Below are positions 24,571-33,015 of a stretch of 64,000 bases of DNA, piece by piece. A program made the position numbers and the translations under genes. The first letter of the stretch is position 1. Every line of letters starts with the position of its first letter. A model generated the notes under the pieces. That model ran no database searches. It was given only the letters and a program-made list of their open reading frames with translations, and was not told the origin of the DNA. The DNA comes from an uncultured Corynebacterium sp. (GTDB lineage: Bacteria > Actinomycetota > Actinomycetes > Mycobacteriales > Mycobacteriaceae). The DNA lies in NCBI RefSeq assembly GCF_946221935.1, contig NZ_CAMIGN010000001.1:124001-188000 (forward strand), written 5' to 3'.

Positions 24571-26418
24571 CTACCTGACTTCGCGGACGGCTCCGCGGTC
24601 TGCGGAAGTTGCCATGGCGGCATACGCGCGCAGTGCCTTGGTGACCTTTCGCTGGCGGGTGGTGGGGGTCCAGGGCTTGTCGGAGGCCTCCATCTCGGCA
24701 CGGCGCTGCTCGATCTCAGCATCGGAGATGTTCAACTCGAGGCGACGTTCGTGGACGTCGATCGTGATGGGATCGCCATCGCGGACCAGACCGATCAGTC
24801 CGCCGTGCGCAGCCTCGGGGGAGATGTGGCCGACGGACAGGCCAGACGTACCACCGGAGAAGCGTCCGTCGGTGATCAGTGCACATTCCTTGCCCAGGCC
24901 AGCGCCCTTGAGGAACGCAGTCGGGTGCAGCATCTCTTGCATTCCCGGCCCACCGGCAGGCCCCTCATAGCGGACGACTACCACGTGTCCGGGCTTGACC
25001 TTCTTGTCCAGGATCACACGTACGGCTTCTTCTTGAGATTCAACAACCAGCGCGGTGCCTTCAAAGTGCCAGATTGACGGGTCAACACCCGCGGACTTGA
25101 TCACAGCACCGTCTTCGGCGAGGTTGCCGCGCAGGATAACCAATCCGCCGTCCGTGGTGTATGCGTGCTCTACATCGCGGATGACGCCACCTTCTGCGTC
25201 GGTATCCAGGCTGGACCAACGGTTCTCTGTGCTGAATGGCTCGGTCGTGCGGACCCCACCGGGGGCAGCATGGAACAACTCGATGGCTTCTTCTGTGGCG
25301 GCGCCAGAGCGGATATCCCAGGCCAGCAGCCACTCCTTCAGCGTGGCGGAGTGGACGGAGTGGACGCCTTCGTTCAGTTTGCCGGCACGATAGAGCTCGC
25401 CCAGAATGGCGGGGATTCCGCCTCCGCGGTGGACGTCCTCCATGTGGTAATCGGAGTTCGGGGAAACCTTCGACAGGCAGGGAACCTCGCGGGAAAGCTG
25501 GTCGATGGAGTGGAGGTCGAAATCAACTTCGCCCTCCTGGGCAGCTGCCAAGATGTGCAACACGGTGTTCGAAGATCCGCCCATTGCCATGTCCAGTGCC
25601 ATGGCGTTTTCAAACGCTTCGCGAGTCGCAATGTTGCGCGGCAGGACGGAGGCGTCACCTTCGCCGTAGTAGCGGCGGCAGAGTTCGACGATGGTCGTGC
25701 CAGCCTTGGTGAACAGGTCACGGCGCTTGGCGTGGGTAGCCAGTGTGGAACCATTGCCCGGTAGCGAAAGCCCCAGTGCCTCGGTCAGGCAGTTCATCGA
25801 GTTGGCGGTGAACATGCCGGAGCAGGATCCACACGTCGGACAGGCGGCTGACTCAACTTCCAACAGAGACTGCGCATCAACCTTGTCAGAAGCAGAGGCC
25901 GAGATGGCGGTAATGAGGTCCGTCGGAGCTTGCACGACGCCATCGACAGCCACAGCCTTGCCTGCCTCCATCGGCCCACCGGAAACGAAAACCACCGGGA
26001 TGTTCAGACGCATGGCGGCGTTCAGCATGCCAGGTGTGATCTTGTCGCAGTTGGAGATGCAAACTAGCGCATCGGCTGCGTGGCCGTTGACCATGTACTC
26101 CACGGCATCAGAAATCACTTCGCGGCTTGGCAGCGAATAGAGCATGCCCGCGTGCCCCATGGCAATGCCATCGTCTACGGCAATGGTGTTGAACTCGCGG
26201 GGCACACCGCCTGCCTCGCGGATGGCGTCGGCGACGATTTCGCCAACGTCTTTCAGGTGCACGTGCCCCGGGACAAATTGTGTATAAGAGTTCGCGATGG
26301 CGATGATGGGCTTCTCGAAGTCCTTGTCCGTCATGCCCGTGGCACGCCATAGGGCGCGAGCGCCTGCGGCGTTACGGCCTTGGGTGGTGACGGTGGATCT
26401 CAAGGGGATGGCATTCAT
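24571..26418 (-). CDS. ilvD: Dihydroxy-acid dehydratase
   Basis: Iron-sulfur enzyme of valine and isoleucine (and leucine) synthesis; dehydrates 2,3-dihydroxy-3-methyl acids to 2-oxo acids. 615 residues, full length. Cluster cysteines lie in CISNCDKITPGM and PTCGSCSGMFTANSMNCLTEALG; the C-terminal swivelling domain contains DGRFSGGTSGLSVGHISPEAA. Its substrate comes from IlvC, encoded 5.5 kb away. Start ATG at 26418; there is no leaderless box, and a weak GAGAAC lies upstream, so it has a normal leader. Confidence 0.96.
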   Translation of the reverse strand: MNAIPLRSTVTTQGRNAAGARALWRATGMTDKDFEKPIIAIANSYTQFVPGHVHLKDVGEIVADAIREAGGVPREFNTIAVDDGIAMGHAGMLYSLPSREVISDAVEYMVNGHAADALVCISNCDKITPGMLNAAMRLNIPVVFVSGGPMEAGKAVAVDGVVQAPTDLITAISASASDKVDAQSLLEVESAACPTCGSCSGMFTANSMNCLTEALGLSLPGNGSTLATHAKRRDLFTKAGTTIVELCRRYYGEGDASVLPRNIATREAFENAMALDMAMGGSSNTVLHILAAAQEGEVDFDLHSIDQLSREVPCLSKVSPNSDYHMEDVHRGGGIPAILGELYRAGKLNEGVHSVHSATLKEWLLAWDIRSGAATEEAIELFHAAPGGVRTTEPFSTENRWSSLDTDAEGGVIRDVEHAYTTDGGLVILRGNLAEDGAVIKSAGVDPSIWHFEGTALVVESQEEAVRVILDKKVKPGHVVVVRYEGPAGGPGMQEMLHPTAFLKGAGLGKECALITDGRFSGGTSGLSVGHISPEAAHGGLIGLVRDGDPITIDVHERRLELNISDAEIEQRRAEMEASDKPWTPTTRQRKVTKALRAYAAMATSADRGAVREVR

Positions 26419-26513
26419 GCTGTTCTCGGTTCTCGTCTTCGTCGTTGAAGGTCTGTTCTGTTTTTAGCAGTTTTCGACTGGCCACCGTGCGCAACTGCTG
26501 ATTTTGGTTTGCG

Positions 26514-27089
26514 CTATTCGCTAGTTTCAGTGTTGCGCTCGGCGTTTCCTTGCTTGGAGCTGCCTTCCGGTACTTCAGCTTCTGTTTCCACTCCCGCTTC
26601 GCGGCGGCGCTGCTTTTCGTACTCCTTGTACTCGTCCTTGTCCATGAGTACGGCGTATCCGTCTTTGTTGACCACCTGAATCTTGTCTTCCGTCGCTTCG
26701 CGCGCTGGGGTGACAGGGTCGGGGATACGTCCGCCACTTACCTTGTGTAGGTCGATAAGGGAGTTGAAAGTAATACCGGGAAGCCAGAAGTTATTTTCCT
26801 GCTTGTCCACTGCGTAGGCGCGTCCGGCTCGGTTAAAGCGCAGCGCCCGGAAGTCTTCCCACTGCATGGTTTTGCCTGCGCGGAAGAGGTAGCGCGTGGT
26901 GATGGCTTTGTCGGTGACGGTGGTGCGCACTCGCAAAGTCCACAGAATAAACACTAGCGGCACCAGTGGAACCCAGAAAAACCAGGCGACCTTATAGCCC
27001 GTGAAAAGTAGGCAGATCAGGAACATGACGATCCCGCCGAGGATGTGTTCACGGCTGGGGTGGAAAACCTTCGAGCTCATGTATGTCAT
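26514..27089 (-). CDS. Membrane-associated PH-domain protein
   Basis: 191 residues, function unknown. Two hydrophobic helices near the N-terminus (ILGGIVMFLICLLFTGYKVA and FFWVPLVPLVFILWTL) precede a bacterial PH-like domain (VRTTVTDKAITTRYLFRAGKTM, with MQWEDFRALRFNR and the strand AYAVDKQ). The C-terminal 60 residues are charged and probably disordered. The ATG at 27089 is four bases downstream of the channel-gene stop (TGA at 27096-27094), so translational coupling is likely; an ATG at 27080 is the alternative. As I recall, a similar protein lies at this place in C. glutamicum. Confidence 0.7.
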   Translation of the reverse strand: MTYMSSKVFHPSREHILGGIVMFLICLLFTGYKVAWFFWVPLVPLVFILWTLRVRTTVTDKAITTRYLFRAGKTMQWEDFRALRFNRAGRAYAVDKQENNFWLPGITFNSLIDLHKVSGGRIPDPVTPAREATEDKIQVVNKDGYAVLMDKDEYKEYEKQRRREAGVETEAEVPEGSSKQGNAERNTETSE

Positions 27090-27093
27090 TTAA

Positions 27094-28860
27094 TCAGCCG
27101 CGGGCGGTGTCGGTCGCATTGGGCTCGTTCTGCGCATTAGGGTTTTGCGTTGCGCTTTGCCCGCCATTAGCAGGTGCACTCGTGCGCGCCTGTCCGTTTT
27201 GTCTATTGGGATTACCAGCGGATGTTTCGGCGGTGCTTCCGGAGGAGCCGCCGTCTACACTTTGACTGTTTCCGCCTGCTTCGGAGTTGTTTTCGTTGGC
27301 ATTGCCGTCTGTCACATTGCGGTCTGTCACGCTGCTGTCCGCGACATTTCCGTCCGTGGCATTGCTTTCTGTTGCGTTATCGGCGGTTGCGCTCTCGCCC
27401 GTTGCATCGGAGTCGGACGTCTCATTTGCCTTTGGATCCACTGTCGATTCGCTCTTGGGTTGGCGATCGCGCCAATAATCCGGGGAAAGCCATCCGGTGT
27501 CGCCACCCTCCGGGTTGGACGACGCCAAGGCCAACCCGCCGACCAGAAGCAGTGCCAAGATCAGACCCGTCGTTGATGGGCGGGTACGGCCTCCGATGCT
27601 CATTAGCCTCTTAAACTTCGACTTGTACTCAGCGTTGCGCCAAATGCCCGTGAACTCGGATGGCTCTTCGTAGCCTGTCTTATCATCGGTTGCCTCGGCG
27701 GCAATGTCCGCATCATGTGCGCTGCCTTTAGCGGCTGTATCAGCGACTGTTCCGTCCGAGGTGACCTGGCCAGCGTGTGCGCCTCGCGTACGGCCAAGGG
27801 TACCGTCGCTATCAAGCGGCTTGACTCCCGGACCGTCGTCCTTCGAAGCGGGATGAAGCGGGTTATTAACTGTGGATTGAGTAGATCCTTGCTCTGCCTT
27901 AGCCGCGTCGCTTGCGGCGGCGTGGGAGTGCTGAGCGGGCAAGACTTCCGTTGGAGCCAGCGCGTGCTCTGCCGCTACGGCCTTACGGGGGTCGGTGGAG
28001 GGAGCTTCAGCACCGCCGAGGAACGCCCGTGGCATGTCGTAGCGATCCCAGAACACGTTGACCAGCGCCGACCGCAGAACACGTTCCACTGCCCATTGGC
28101 GCGCTGGGTTCACAACGACCATCACACGAAAGTTCACCTGCCACGGCTGCCCAGCAGCGGTGGGGGCGACAATATCCGTGGCGGGCAAAACTTCTAATTC
28201 GCCCGTCACGTCGTCGGCAATCGATTCGTCTTCCAAAGCGCGACCTGCAGTCGTTTCGACGCGTTGCGTTAGCTTCGACATGGACTCGCCCGGCTGCAGA
28301 GGAACGGCCAGGTCGACCACCGCGCGCGACCAGTCTTGGGAGTAGTTGGTAATTACACCGGCTGAGCCGTTGGGGATGGTTACGACCTCGCCGGAAGCCG
28401 TGCGAACCTTCGTGGCACGCAATGTCAGCCCGACGACGGTGCCGGAAATGTTGCTGGATGTTCCGTCGAAGGCGACGAAGTCGCCCACACCGAATTGGCG
28501 CTCGGAGATGATGAAGAAGCCTGCGAGGAAATCGCCAATCACGTTCTGTGCACCGAAACCAATAGCAGCCGACACCACCGTTGCTGGCAGTGCGGCGCCC
28601 ATTGCGGGTACGCCGAGATTGGTTAGCCCGAGCATGATGATTGCGAAATACGCAATTGCCTGCAATACGTAGACCAGTGCGCCGACGAGAGCTAGGCGCG
28701 ACTTGGTGGCCTCTTCGCCCTCGTCAAATCGACTGCTAACAATGCGAATCGCCAAACGACCCAAGCGCGGGATCAAAATTGCGATAATTATCAATGCGCT
28801 CAAAGGAATGCCGTGAACGACTAGCCATTCCCAGAGTTGGAAAGCATAGAACTTCAACAT
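27094..28860 (-). CDS. MscS-family mechanosensitive channel, MscCG-like
   Basis: 588 residues. Opens under membrane tension; the coryneform homologue MscCG is the main glutamate exporter in C. glutamicum. Three N-terminal helices end in the pore helix region (AMGAALPATVVSAAIGFGAQNVIGDFLAGFFII). The beta domain (FGVGDFVAF...VTIPNGSAGVITNYS) follows. Beyond about residue 290 comes a long charged linker, a fourth helix (STTGLILALLLVGGLALASS) and a 120-residue outer tail rich in Asn, Asp, Ser and Thr with NVTDGN-like repeats. The fourth helix and tail are the MscCG hallmark. TACGGT lies eight bases before the ATG, suggesting a leaderless mRNA. Location beside ilvB and ilvD matches C. glutamicum. 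Confidence 0.88.
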   Translation of the reverse strand: MLKFYAFQLWEWLVVHGIPLSALIIIAILIPRLGRLAIRIVSSRFDEGEEATKSRLALVGALVYVLQAIAYFAIIMLGLTNLGVPAMGAALPATVVSAAIGFGAQNVIGDFLAGFFIISERQFGVGDFVAFDGTSSNISGTVVGLTLRATKVRTASGEVVTIPNGSAGVITNYSQDWSRAVVDLAVPLQPGESMSKLTQRVETTAGRALEDESIADDVTGELEVLPATDIVAPTAAGQPWQVNFRVMVVVNPARQWAVERVLRSALVNVFWDRYDMPRAFLGGAEAPSTDPRKAVAAEHALAPTEVLPAQHSHAAASDAAKAEQGSTQSTVNNPLHPASKDDGPGVKPLDSDGTLGRTRGAHAGQVTSDGTVADTAAKGSAHDADIAAEATDDKTGYEEPSEFTGIWRNAEYKSKFKRLMSIGGRTRPSTTGLILALLLVGGLALASSNPEGGDTGWLSPDYWRDRQPKSESTVDPKANETSDSDATGESATADNATESNATDGNVADSSVTDRNVTDGNANENNSEAGGNSQSVDGGSSGSTAETSAGNPNRQNGQARTSAPANGGQSATQNPNAQNEPNATDTARG

Positions 28861-29038
28861 GGTATTCCACCGTAGTCAGGGAGCCTGTTGGGAAGCTGGC
28901 AGTCGTCGGCAAAAGGCCGGTTTTTGGCTTGAGATCGGCCGGCCTCGTGGCGCCGGGAAACACAGGTCGGGGGCGGTTTTAGGGTGTTCAATATGTGAGA
29001 TCACGGCGCCATACTTTGAGAAACATGTGGTCAAACGC

Positions 29039-29067
29039 TTGACTGTCTTGCTGGAAAGCGCTATATT
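29039..29067 (+). promoter_or_regulatory. Promoter of the ilvBNC leader
   Basis: TTGACT (29039-29044), a 17-bp spacer and TATATT (29062-29067): the strongest promoter seen here. The -10 box is seven bases before the leader ATG, so the leader peptide should be made from a leaderless transcript. Confidence 0.85.
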
Positions 29068-29074
29068 TAGAGCC

Positions 29075-29125
29075 ATGAAATCCACGCAACTAGTACGAGT
29101 ACTCATTATCGAGGGGCGCCACTAG
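29075..29125 (+). CDS. ilvB leader peptide (attenuator control peptide)
   Basis: Sixteen codons reading MKSTQLVRVLIIEGRH, then TAG. Six of the seven residues in LVRVLII are leucine, valine or isoleucine, the end products of the pathway encoded downstream. It begins at the predicted transcription start and ends just before mutually exclusive stems and a terminator. Ribosome stalling at these codons when Leu, Val or Ile tRNA is uncharged should favour read-through into ilvB. An ilvB attenuator with a different leader peptide is known in C. glutamicum. Confidence 0.85.
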   Translation: MKSTQLVRVLIIEGRH

Positions 29126-29200
29126 CTTCCTCGTCGAGCTCGACACGGCGCCCCCGACAACCGACTCACATGGTCGGCTGCTTGGGGGCTTTTGTTGTTT
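29113..29200 (+). promoter_or_regulatory. Transcription attenuator of ilvBNC
   Basis: Terminator: GCCCCC (29150-29155) pairs with GGGGGC (29184-29189) around an inner stem CCGAC (29161-29165)/GTCGG (29173-29177), followed by TTTTGTTGTTTG. Antiterminator: GGGGCGCC (29113-29120), the last codons of the leader peptide, is perfectly complementary to GGCGCCCC (29147-29154), which overlaps the 5' arm of the terminator. A ribosome finishing the leader covers 29113-29120 and lets the terminator form; a ribosome stalled earlier leaves it free. Confidence 0.8.
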
Positions 29201-29364
29201 GTTGTGTGGAGGACATACATCCAAACCGAACAAGCGATTCCACACCGTAGATTTTCGGCTTTTCGCTTCCTAGAGGCGGTAGGCGACCCAGAGGTGCGCC
29301 AATCGTTCCGGGAGCTAAGAGCAAAGAATTGAAGGCAGGACGGACTCAAGGAGCGAAGGAAAAC
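29201..29364 (+). other. ilvB leader region after the attenuator
   Basis: 164 bases between the terminator T-run and the ilvB start. It ends with GGAGCGAAGGA, the ribosome-binding region. No further gene or clear structure was seen. Confidence 0.5.
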
Positions 29365-31227
29365 GTGACACACACATCACGCTCGCAACCCAGCCCCGCC
29401 ACCTTGGCGAAGCACCCCCGCGGCAAGCAGCCGGAGCGAATTAACGGCGCACAGGCCGTGGTGCGCTCGCTAGAAGAGCTAGGTGCCGACGTAGTATTCG
29501 GCCTGCCTGGCGGCGCCGTGCTGCCGCTCTACGAGGCTCTTTACGACTCCGAAAAGCTGAACCATATCCTCGTTCGCCACGAGCAGGGTGCAGGCCACGC
29601 TGCCACCGGCTACGCGCAGGCTACCGGCCGGGTGGGCGTGTGCATCGCAACGTCCGGGCCGGGTGCGACGAACCTGGTAACCCCCATCGCTGACGCCAAC
29701 ATGGACTCTGTTCCCCTGGTTGCGATCACTGGCCAGGTGGGTAAGGGGCTGCTGGGTACTGACGCCTTCCAGGAGGCAGATATTCGCGGCGTCACCATGC
29801 CGATCACCAAGCACAACTTCATGGTGACTTGCCCGGAGGACATCCCTGGCGCCATCGCGGAGGCCTTCCATGTAGCCTCCACTGGCCGCCCGGGTGCGGT
29901 GTTGGTGGATATCCCAAAGGATGTGCAGAACGCAGAATTGGCTTTCAGCTGGCCACCGACGTATGAGCTGCCCGGCTACCGGCCAGTCACCAGCCCACAC
30001 CCGCGGCAGATCGAGGAAGCTGTGCGGATGATCAGCGCTGCAAAGCGCCCGACGCTGTACATCGGCGGTGGCGTTATTAAGGCAGAGGCTCACGCGGAGC
30101 TGCTGGAATTTGCAGAGGCGAACGACATCCCAGTCGTCACGACTCTTATGGCACTGGGTAGCTTCCCGGCCTCGCACCCGCTGTACATGGGCATGCCGGG
30201 CATGCACGGAAGTGTTCCGGCGGTGGCAGCGCTGCAGCGTTCCGACCTGCTGATCACCATCGGCGCCCGCTTCGACGATCGCGTCACCGGTCACGTGGAG
30301 AGTTTCGCGCCCGATGCGAAAGTCATCCACGCCGACATCGACCCGGCAGAGATCGGCAAGATCCGCGAAGCTAATGTCCCGATTGTCGGAGACGCTAGGG
30401 AAGTACTTGCAGCTCTCCATCAGGCGATGCGTAACCTGGACCTGAAGAAGCCCGCTACCGCGGGCTGGCTGAACTACCTGCGCAAGCTGAAGCAGGACTT
30501 CCCCCGCGGCTATGATGAGCAGCCCAATGGCAAGCTCGCTCCGCAGTATGTTATTGAAACGCTGTCGAAGACCGTCGGGCCGGAAGCTATCTATGTTGCC
30601 GGCGTGGGGCAGCACCAGATGTGGGCTGCGCAGTTCGTCGACTACGAGAATCCTCGCACCTGGCTGAACTCCGGTGGTCTCGGCACAATGGGCTACTCCG
30701 TGCCCGCGGCCATGGGTGCGAAGGCCGGCAAGCCAGATACCTCCGTTTGGGCCATCGACGGTGATGGCTGCTTCCAGATGACCAACCAAGAGCTCGTTAC
30801 CTGCGCGGTGGAGAAACTGCCCATCAAGGTTGCTCTTATAAACAACGGAAACCTCGGCATGGTGCGTCAGTGGCAGACGCTGTTCTACGACCAGCACTAC
30901 TCCCACACCAACCTGAAGCCGGGGGAGACGTACCTGCCGGACTTCCTCATGCTGGCGGAGTCCATGGGCTGCGCGGCATTCCGCGTCACGAAGCCAGAAG
31001 ACGTGGAGCCGACCATCCGTAAGGCGGAGGAAATCAACGACCGCCCGGTCGTCATCGACTTCATCGTTGGCGAGGACGCGCAGGTGTGGCCAATGGTCGC
31101 CGCCGGCACGTCCAACGAAGAAATCCAGTACGCACGCAACCTGCGACCGTTGTTCGACGAGGAATCCTCGGCGGCGGAAGAGCCCGCGGAGATCCACGAG
31201 ATCGCCCAGGAAGGTGAGGAAGACTAA
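29365..31227 (+). CDS. ilvB: Acetohydroxyacid synthase, large catalytic subunit
   Basis: ThDP-dependent enzyme joining pyruvate with pyruvate or 2-oxobutyrate: first common step of valine, leucine and isoleucine synthesis. 620 residues. FGLPGGAVLPLYEAL and the catalytic Glu in HEQGAGHAA are at the N-terminus. The RHEQGAGHAATGYAQATGRVG block is normal, and the ThDP/Mg motif is GDGCFQMTNQEL...NNGNLGMVRQWQ. The frame opens upstream, but the GTG at 29365 has AAGGA just before it and gives the usual N-terminus. Its stop overlaps the ilvN start by one base (TAATG), so the subunits are translationally coupled. Confidence 0.96.
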   Translation: MTHTSRSQPSPATLAKHPRGKQPERINGAQAVVRSLEELGADVVFGLPGGAVLPLYEALYDSEKLNHILVRHEQGAGHAATGYAQATGRVGVCIATSGPGATNLVTPIADANMDSVPLVAITGQVGKGLLGTDAFQEADIRGVTMPITKHNFMVTCPEDIPGAIAEAFHVASTGRPGAVLVDIPKDVQNAELAFSWPPTYELPGYRPVTSPHPRQIEEAVRMISAAKRPTLYIGGGVIKAEAHAELLEFAEANDIPVVTTLMALGSFPASHPLYMGMPGMHGSVPAVAALQRSDLLITIGARFDDRVTGHVESFAPDAKVIHADIDPAEIGKIREANVPIVGDAREVLAALHQAMRNLDLKKPATAGWLNYLRKLKQDFPRGYDEQPNGKLAPQYVIETLSKTVGPEAIYVAGVGQHQMWAAQFVDYENPRTWLNSGGLGTMGYSVPAAMGAKAGKPDTSVWAIDGDGCFQMTNQELVTCAVEKLPIKVALINNGNLGMVRQWQTLFYDQHYSHTNLKPGETYLPDFLMLAESMGCAAFRVTKPEDVEPTIRKAEEINDRPVVIDFIVGEDAQVWPMVAAGTSNEEIQYARNLRPLFDEESSAAEEPAEIHEIAQEGEED

Positions 31228-31745
31228 TGAGCACGAGTAAGGAACAGGTCCACACTCTGTCCGTCCTGTGTGAGGACGTTGACGGTATCGTCTCGCGAAT
31301 CTCCGGCATGTTCACCCGCCGTGCGTTCAGCATCATCTCGATCAGCTCGGGGCGCACGGAAGTGGAGGGCATCAACCGCATCACCATCATTGTCGAAGGT
31401 GAGGATCATGTGGTCGAGCAGATCACGAAGCAACTGAACAAGCTGATCCCTGTAATTAAGGTCACCCGTCATGATCCGGAGGCAATCGTCTCCCGTGGCT
31501 TGATGATGGTGAAGGTTTCCGCAGATAACTCGAACCGCACCCAGGTTGTGGAGTCCGCCAAGCTATTCCGTGCCCATGTCGTGGACGTCGGCCCGGAGTC
31601 GGTCATCATTGAGTGCACCGGTACGCCGTCGAAGTTGCGGGCTTTGCTGGATGTTCTGGAACCGTTCGGCATTCGCGAGTTGGTTGAAGCCTCACCGACT
31701 GCGATTAGCCGTGGCCCTCGTGCCATGTATCCGGCGAATCTTTAG
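31227..31745 (+). CDS. ilvN: Acetohydroxyacid synthase, small regulatory subunit
   Basis: Binds the large subunit, raises its activity and gives feedback inhibition by valine and the other branched-chain amino acids. 172 residues. N-terminal ACT domain LSVLCEDVDGIVSRISGMFTRRAF...ISIS, followed by the C-terminal activating domain (KVSADNSNRTQVVESAKLF to GPRAMYP). The ATG overlaps the ilvB stop by one base, which helps keep subunit numbers balanced. Confidence 0.96.
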   Translation: MSTSKEQVHTLSVLCEDVDGIVSRISGMFTRRAFSIISISSGRTEVEGINRITIIVEGEDHVVEQITKQLNKLIPVIKVTRHDPEAIVSRGLMMVKVSADNSNRTQVVESAKLFRAHVVDVGPESVIIECTGTPSKLRALLDVLEPFGIRELVEASPTAISRGPRAMYPANL

Positions 31746-31753
31746 GTTCTTTG

Positions 31754-31788
31754 GTGACGCCTTCAGCTTGCAGCCGGGTGGGCGTCAC
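31754..31788 (+). repeat. Inverted repeat between ilvN and ilvC
   Basis: GTGACGCC (31754-31761) and GGCGTCAC (31781-31788) are perfect 8-bp arms around a 19-base loop, nine bases after the ilvN stop. There is no T-run. It may be a processing, stabilising or partial termination site. Confidence 0.6.
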
Positions 31789-31866
31789 TACCTACGAAAG
31801 AGGGCAAGAAGCCAACAGGGTTCACTATGTGGACACAAAAGTCTCACTAAATGAAATAAAGTCTGC

Positions 31867-31872
31867 TATAAA
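31867..31872 (+). promoter_or_regulatory. Possible internal promoter before ilvC
   Basis: TGCTATAAA has the form of an extended -10 box (TGnTATAAA), 29 bases upstream of the ilvC start. The -35 match is poor. A separate ilvC promoter is known in C. glutamicum. Confidence 0.4.
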
Positions 31873-31901
31873 TGTAGATAGTCAACGAAAGGATGCTCCC
31901 T

Positions 31902-32918
31902 ATGGCAATTGATGTTTTGTACGACGACGACGCTGATCTGTCGATCATCCAGGGTCGCAAAGTAGCCATCATCGGCTACGGCTCCCAGGGTCACGCACAC
32001 GCGCAGAACCTGCGCGAGTCCGGCGTGGAGGTTGTTATCGGCCTACGTGAGGGCTCCAAGTCCCGTGCAAAGGCGGAAGAGGCTGGCTTCGCCGTGAAGA
32101 CCAACGCAGAGGCTGCAAAGTGGGCCGACGTGATCATGCTGCTGGCTCCGGACACCTCCCAGGCGAAGATCTTCACCGAGGACATTGAGCCGAACCTGAA
32201 CGACGGTGATGCACTGTTCTTCGGACACGGCCTGAATATTCACTTCAAGCTGATCGAACCGGCTGAGAACATCATCATCGGCATGGTTGCGCCGAAGGGG
32301 CCGGGTCACCTGGTTCGCCGCCAGTTCGTTGATGGCAAGGGCGTTCCTTGCCTCATCGCCGTGGAGCAAGACCCGAAGAACAACGGCCGCGACCTGGCTC
32401 TGTCCTATGCAGCCGCCATCGGTGGTGCACGCGCTGGCGTGATCCCGACGACCTTCGAGGCTGAGACTGTTACTGACCTGTTTGGTGAGCAGGCCGTTCT
32501 GTGTGGTGGCACCGAGGAACTGGTCAAGACCGGTTTTGAGGTTCTGGTTGAGGCTGGCTACGAGCCGGAGATGGCCTACTTCGAGTGCCTGCACGAGATG
32601 AAGCTGATCGTGGATCTGATGTTCGAGGGCGGCATCGGCAACATGAACTACTCCGTGTCTGACACGGCAGAGTTCGGTGGCTACCTGTCCGGTCCGCGCG
32701 TCATCGACGCGGATACCAAGAAGCGCATGAAGGACATTCTGACCGACATTCAGGACGGCGCCTTCACCAAGCGCCTGGTTGCCAACGTTGAGGGTGGCAA
32801 CAAGGAGCTGGAGGAGCTGCGCGCTTCCTACAACGATCACCAGATCGAGAAGACGGGCGCCAAGCTGCGCGACCTGATGAGCTGGGTTAAGGTCGACGCT
32901 CGCGCTGAGACTGCGTAG
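31902..32918 (+). CDS. ilvC: Ketol-acid reductoisomerase
   Basis: NADPH- and Mg-dependent isomerisation and reduction of acetolactate or acetohydroxybutyrate. 338 residues, the exact usual length of class I enzymes from this start. The Rossmann motif is IIGYGSQGHAHAQNL; metal-binding Asp and Glu lie in EAVTDLFGEQAVLCGG-like sequence (here ETVTDLFGEQAVLCGG) and YFECLHEMKLIVDLM. AAAGGA lies nine bases before the ATG at 31902; the ATG at 31893 is rejected because it adds three residues and lacks this spacing. Third gene of the ilvBNC operon, with a 156-bp gap after ilvN. Confidence 0.97.
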   Translation: MAIDVLYDDDADLSIIQGRKVAIIGYGSQGHAHAQNLRESGVEVVIGLREGSKSRAKAEEAGFAVKTNAEAAKWADVIMLLAPDTSQAKIFTEDIEPNLNDGDALFFGHGLNIHFKLIEPAENIIIGMVAPKGPGHLVRRQFVDGKGVPCLIAVEQDPKNNGRDLALSYAAAIGGARAGVIPTTFEAETVTDLFGEQAVLCGGTEELVKTGFEVLVEAGYEPEMAYFECLHEMKLIVDLMFEGGIGNMNYSVSDTAEFGGYLSGPRVIDADTKKRMKDILTDIQDGAFTKRLVANVEGGNKELEELRASYNDHQIEKTGAKLRDLMSWVKVDARAETA

Positions 32919-32980
32919 AGCAGCCTGTCCAAAGAGGCTTCCCTAAAAGCTGCGTGCTCTCAGTCCCCATTTTCAATAAG

Positions 32981-33009
32981 TTGTCAATAAGGTTGAAGCT
33001 GCTTAAAGT
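32981..33009 (+). promoter_or_regulatory. Promoter of the CDF exporter gene
   Basis: TTGTCA (32981-32986), 17-bp spacer, TAAAGT (33004-33009), then six bases to the ATG. Probably leaderless. Confidence 0.65.
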
Positions 33010-33015
33010 GAGGGC

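Noticed and set aside
28859..29125. 88-codon frame ending with the ilvB leader peptide
   Set aside because: It begins far upstream of the strong promoter; only the last 16 codons lie downstream of the predicted transcription start.
29479..31197. 572-codon open frame on the strand opposite ilvB
   Set aside because: It lies wholly inside ilvB, encodes a composition unlike real proteins and has no start signal. It results from high GC codon usage.
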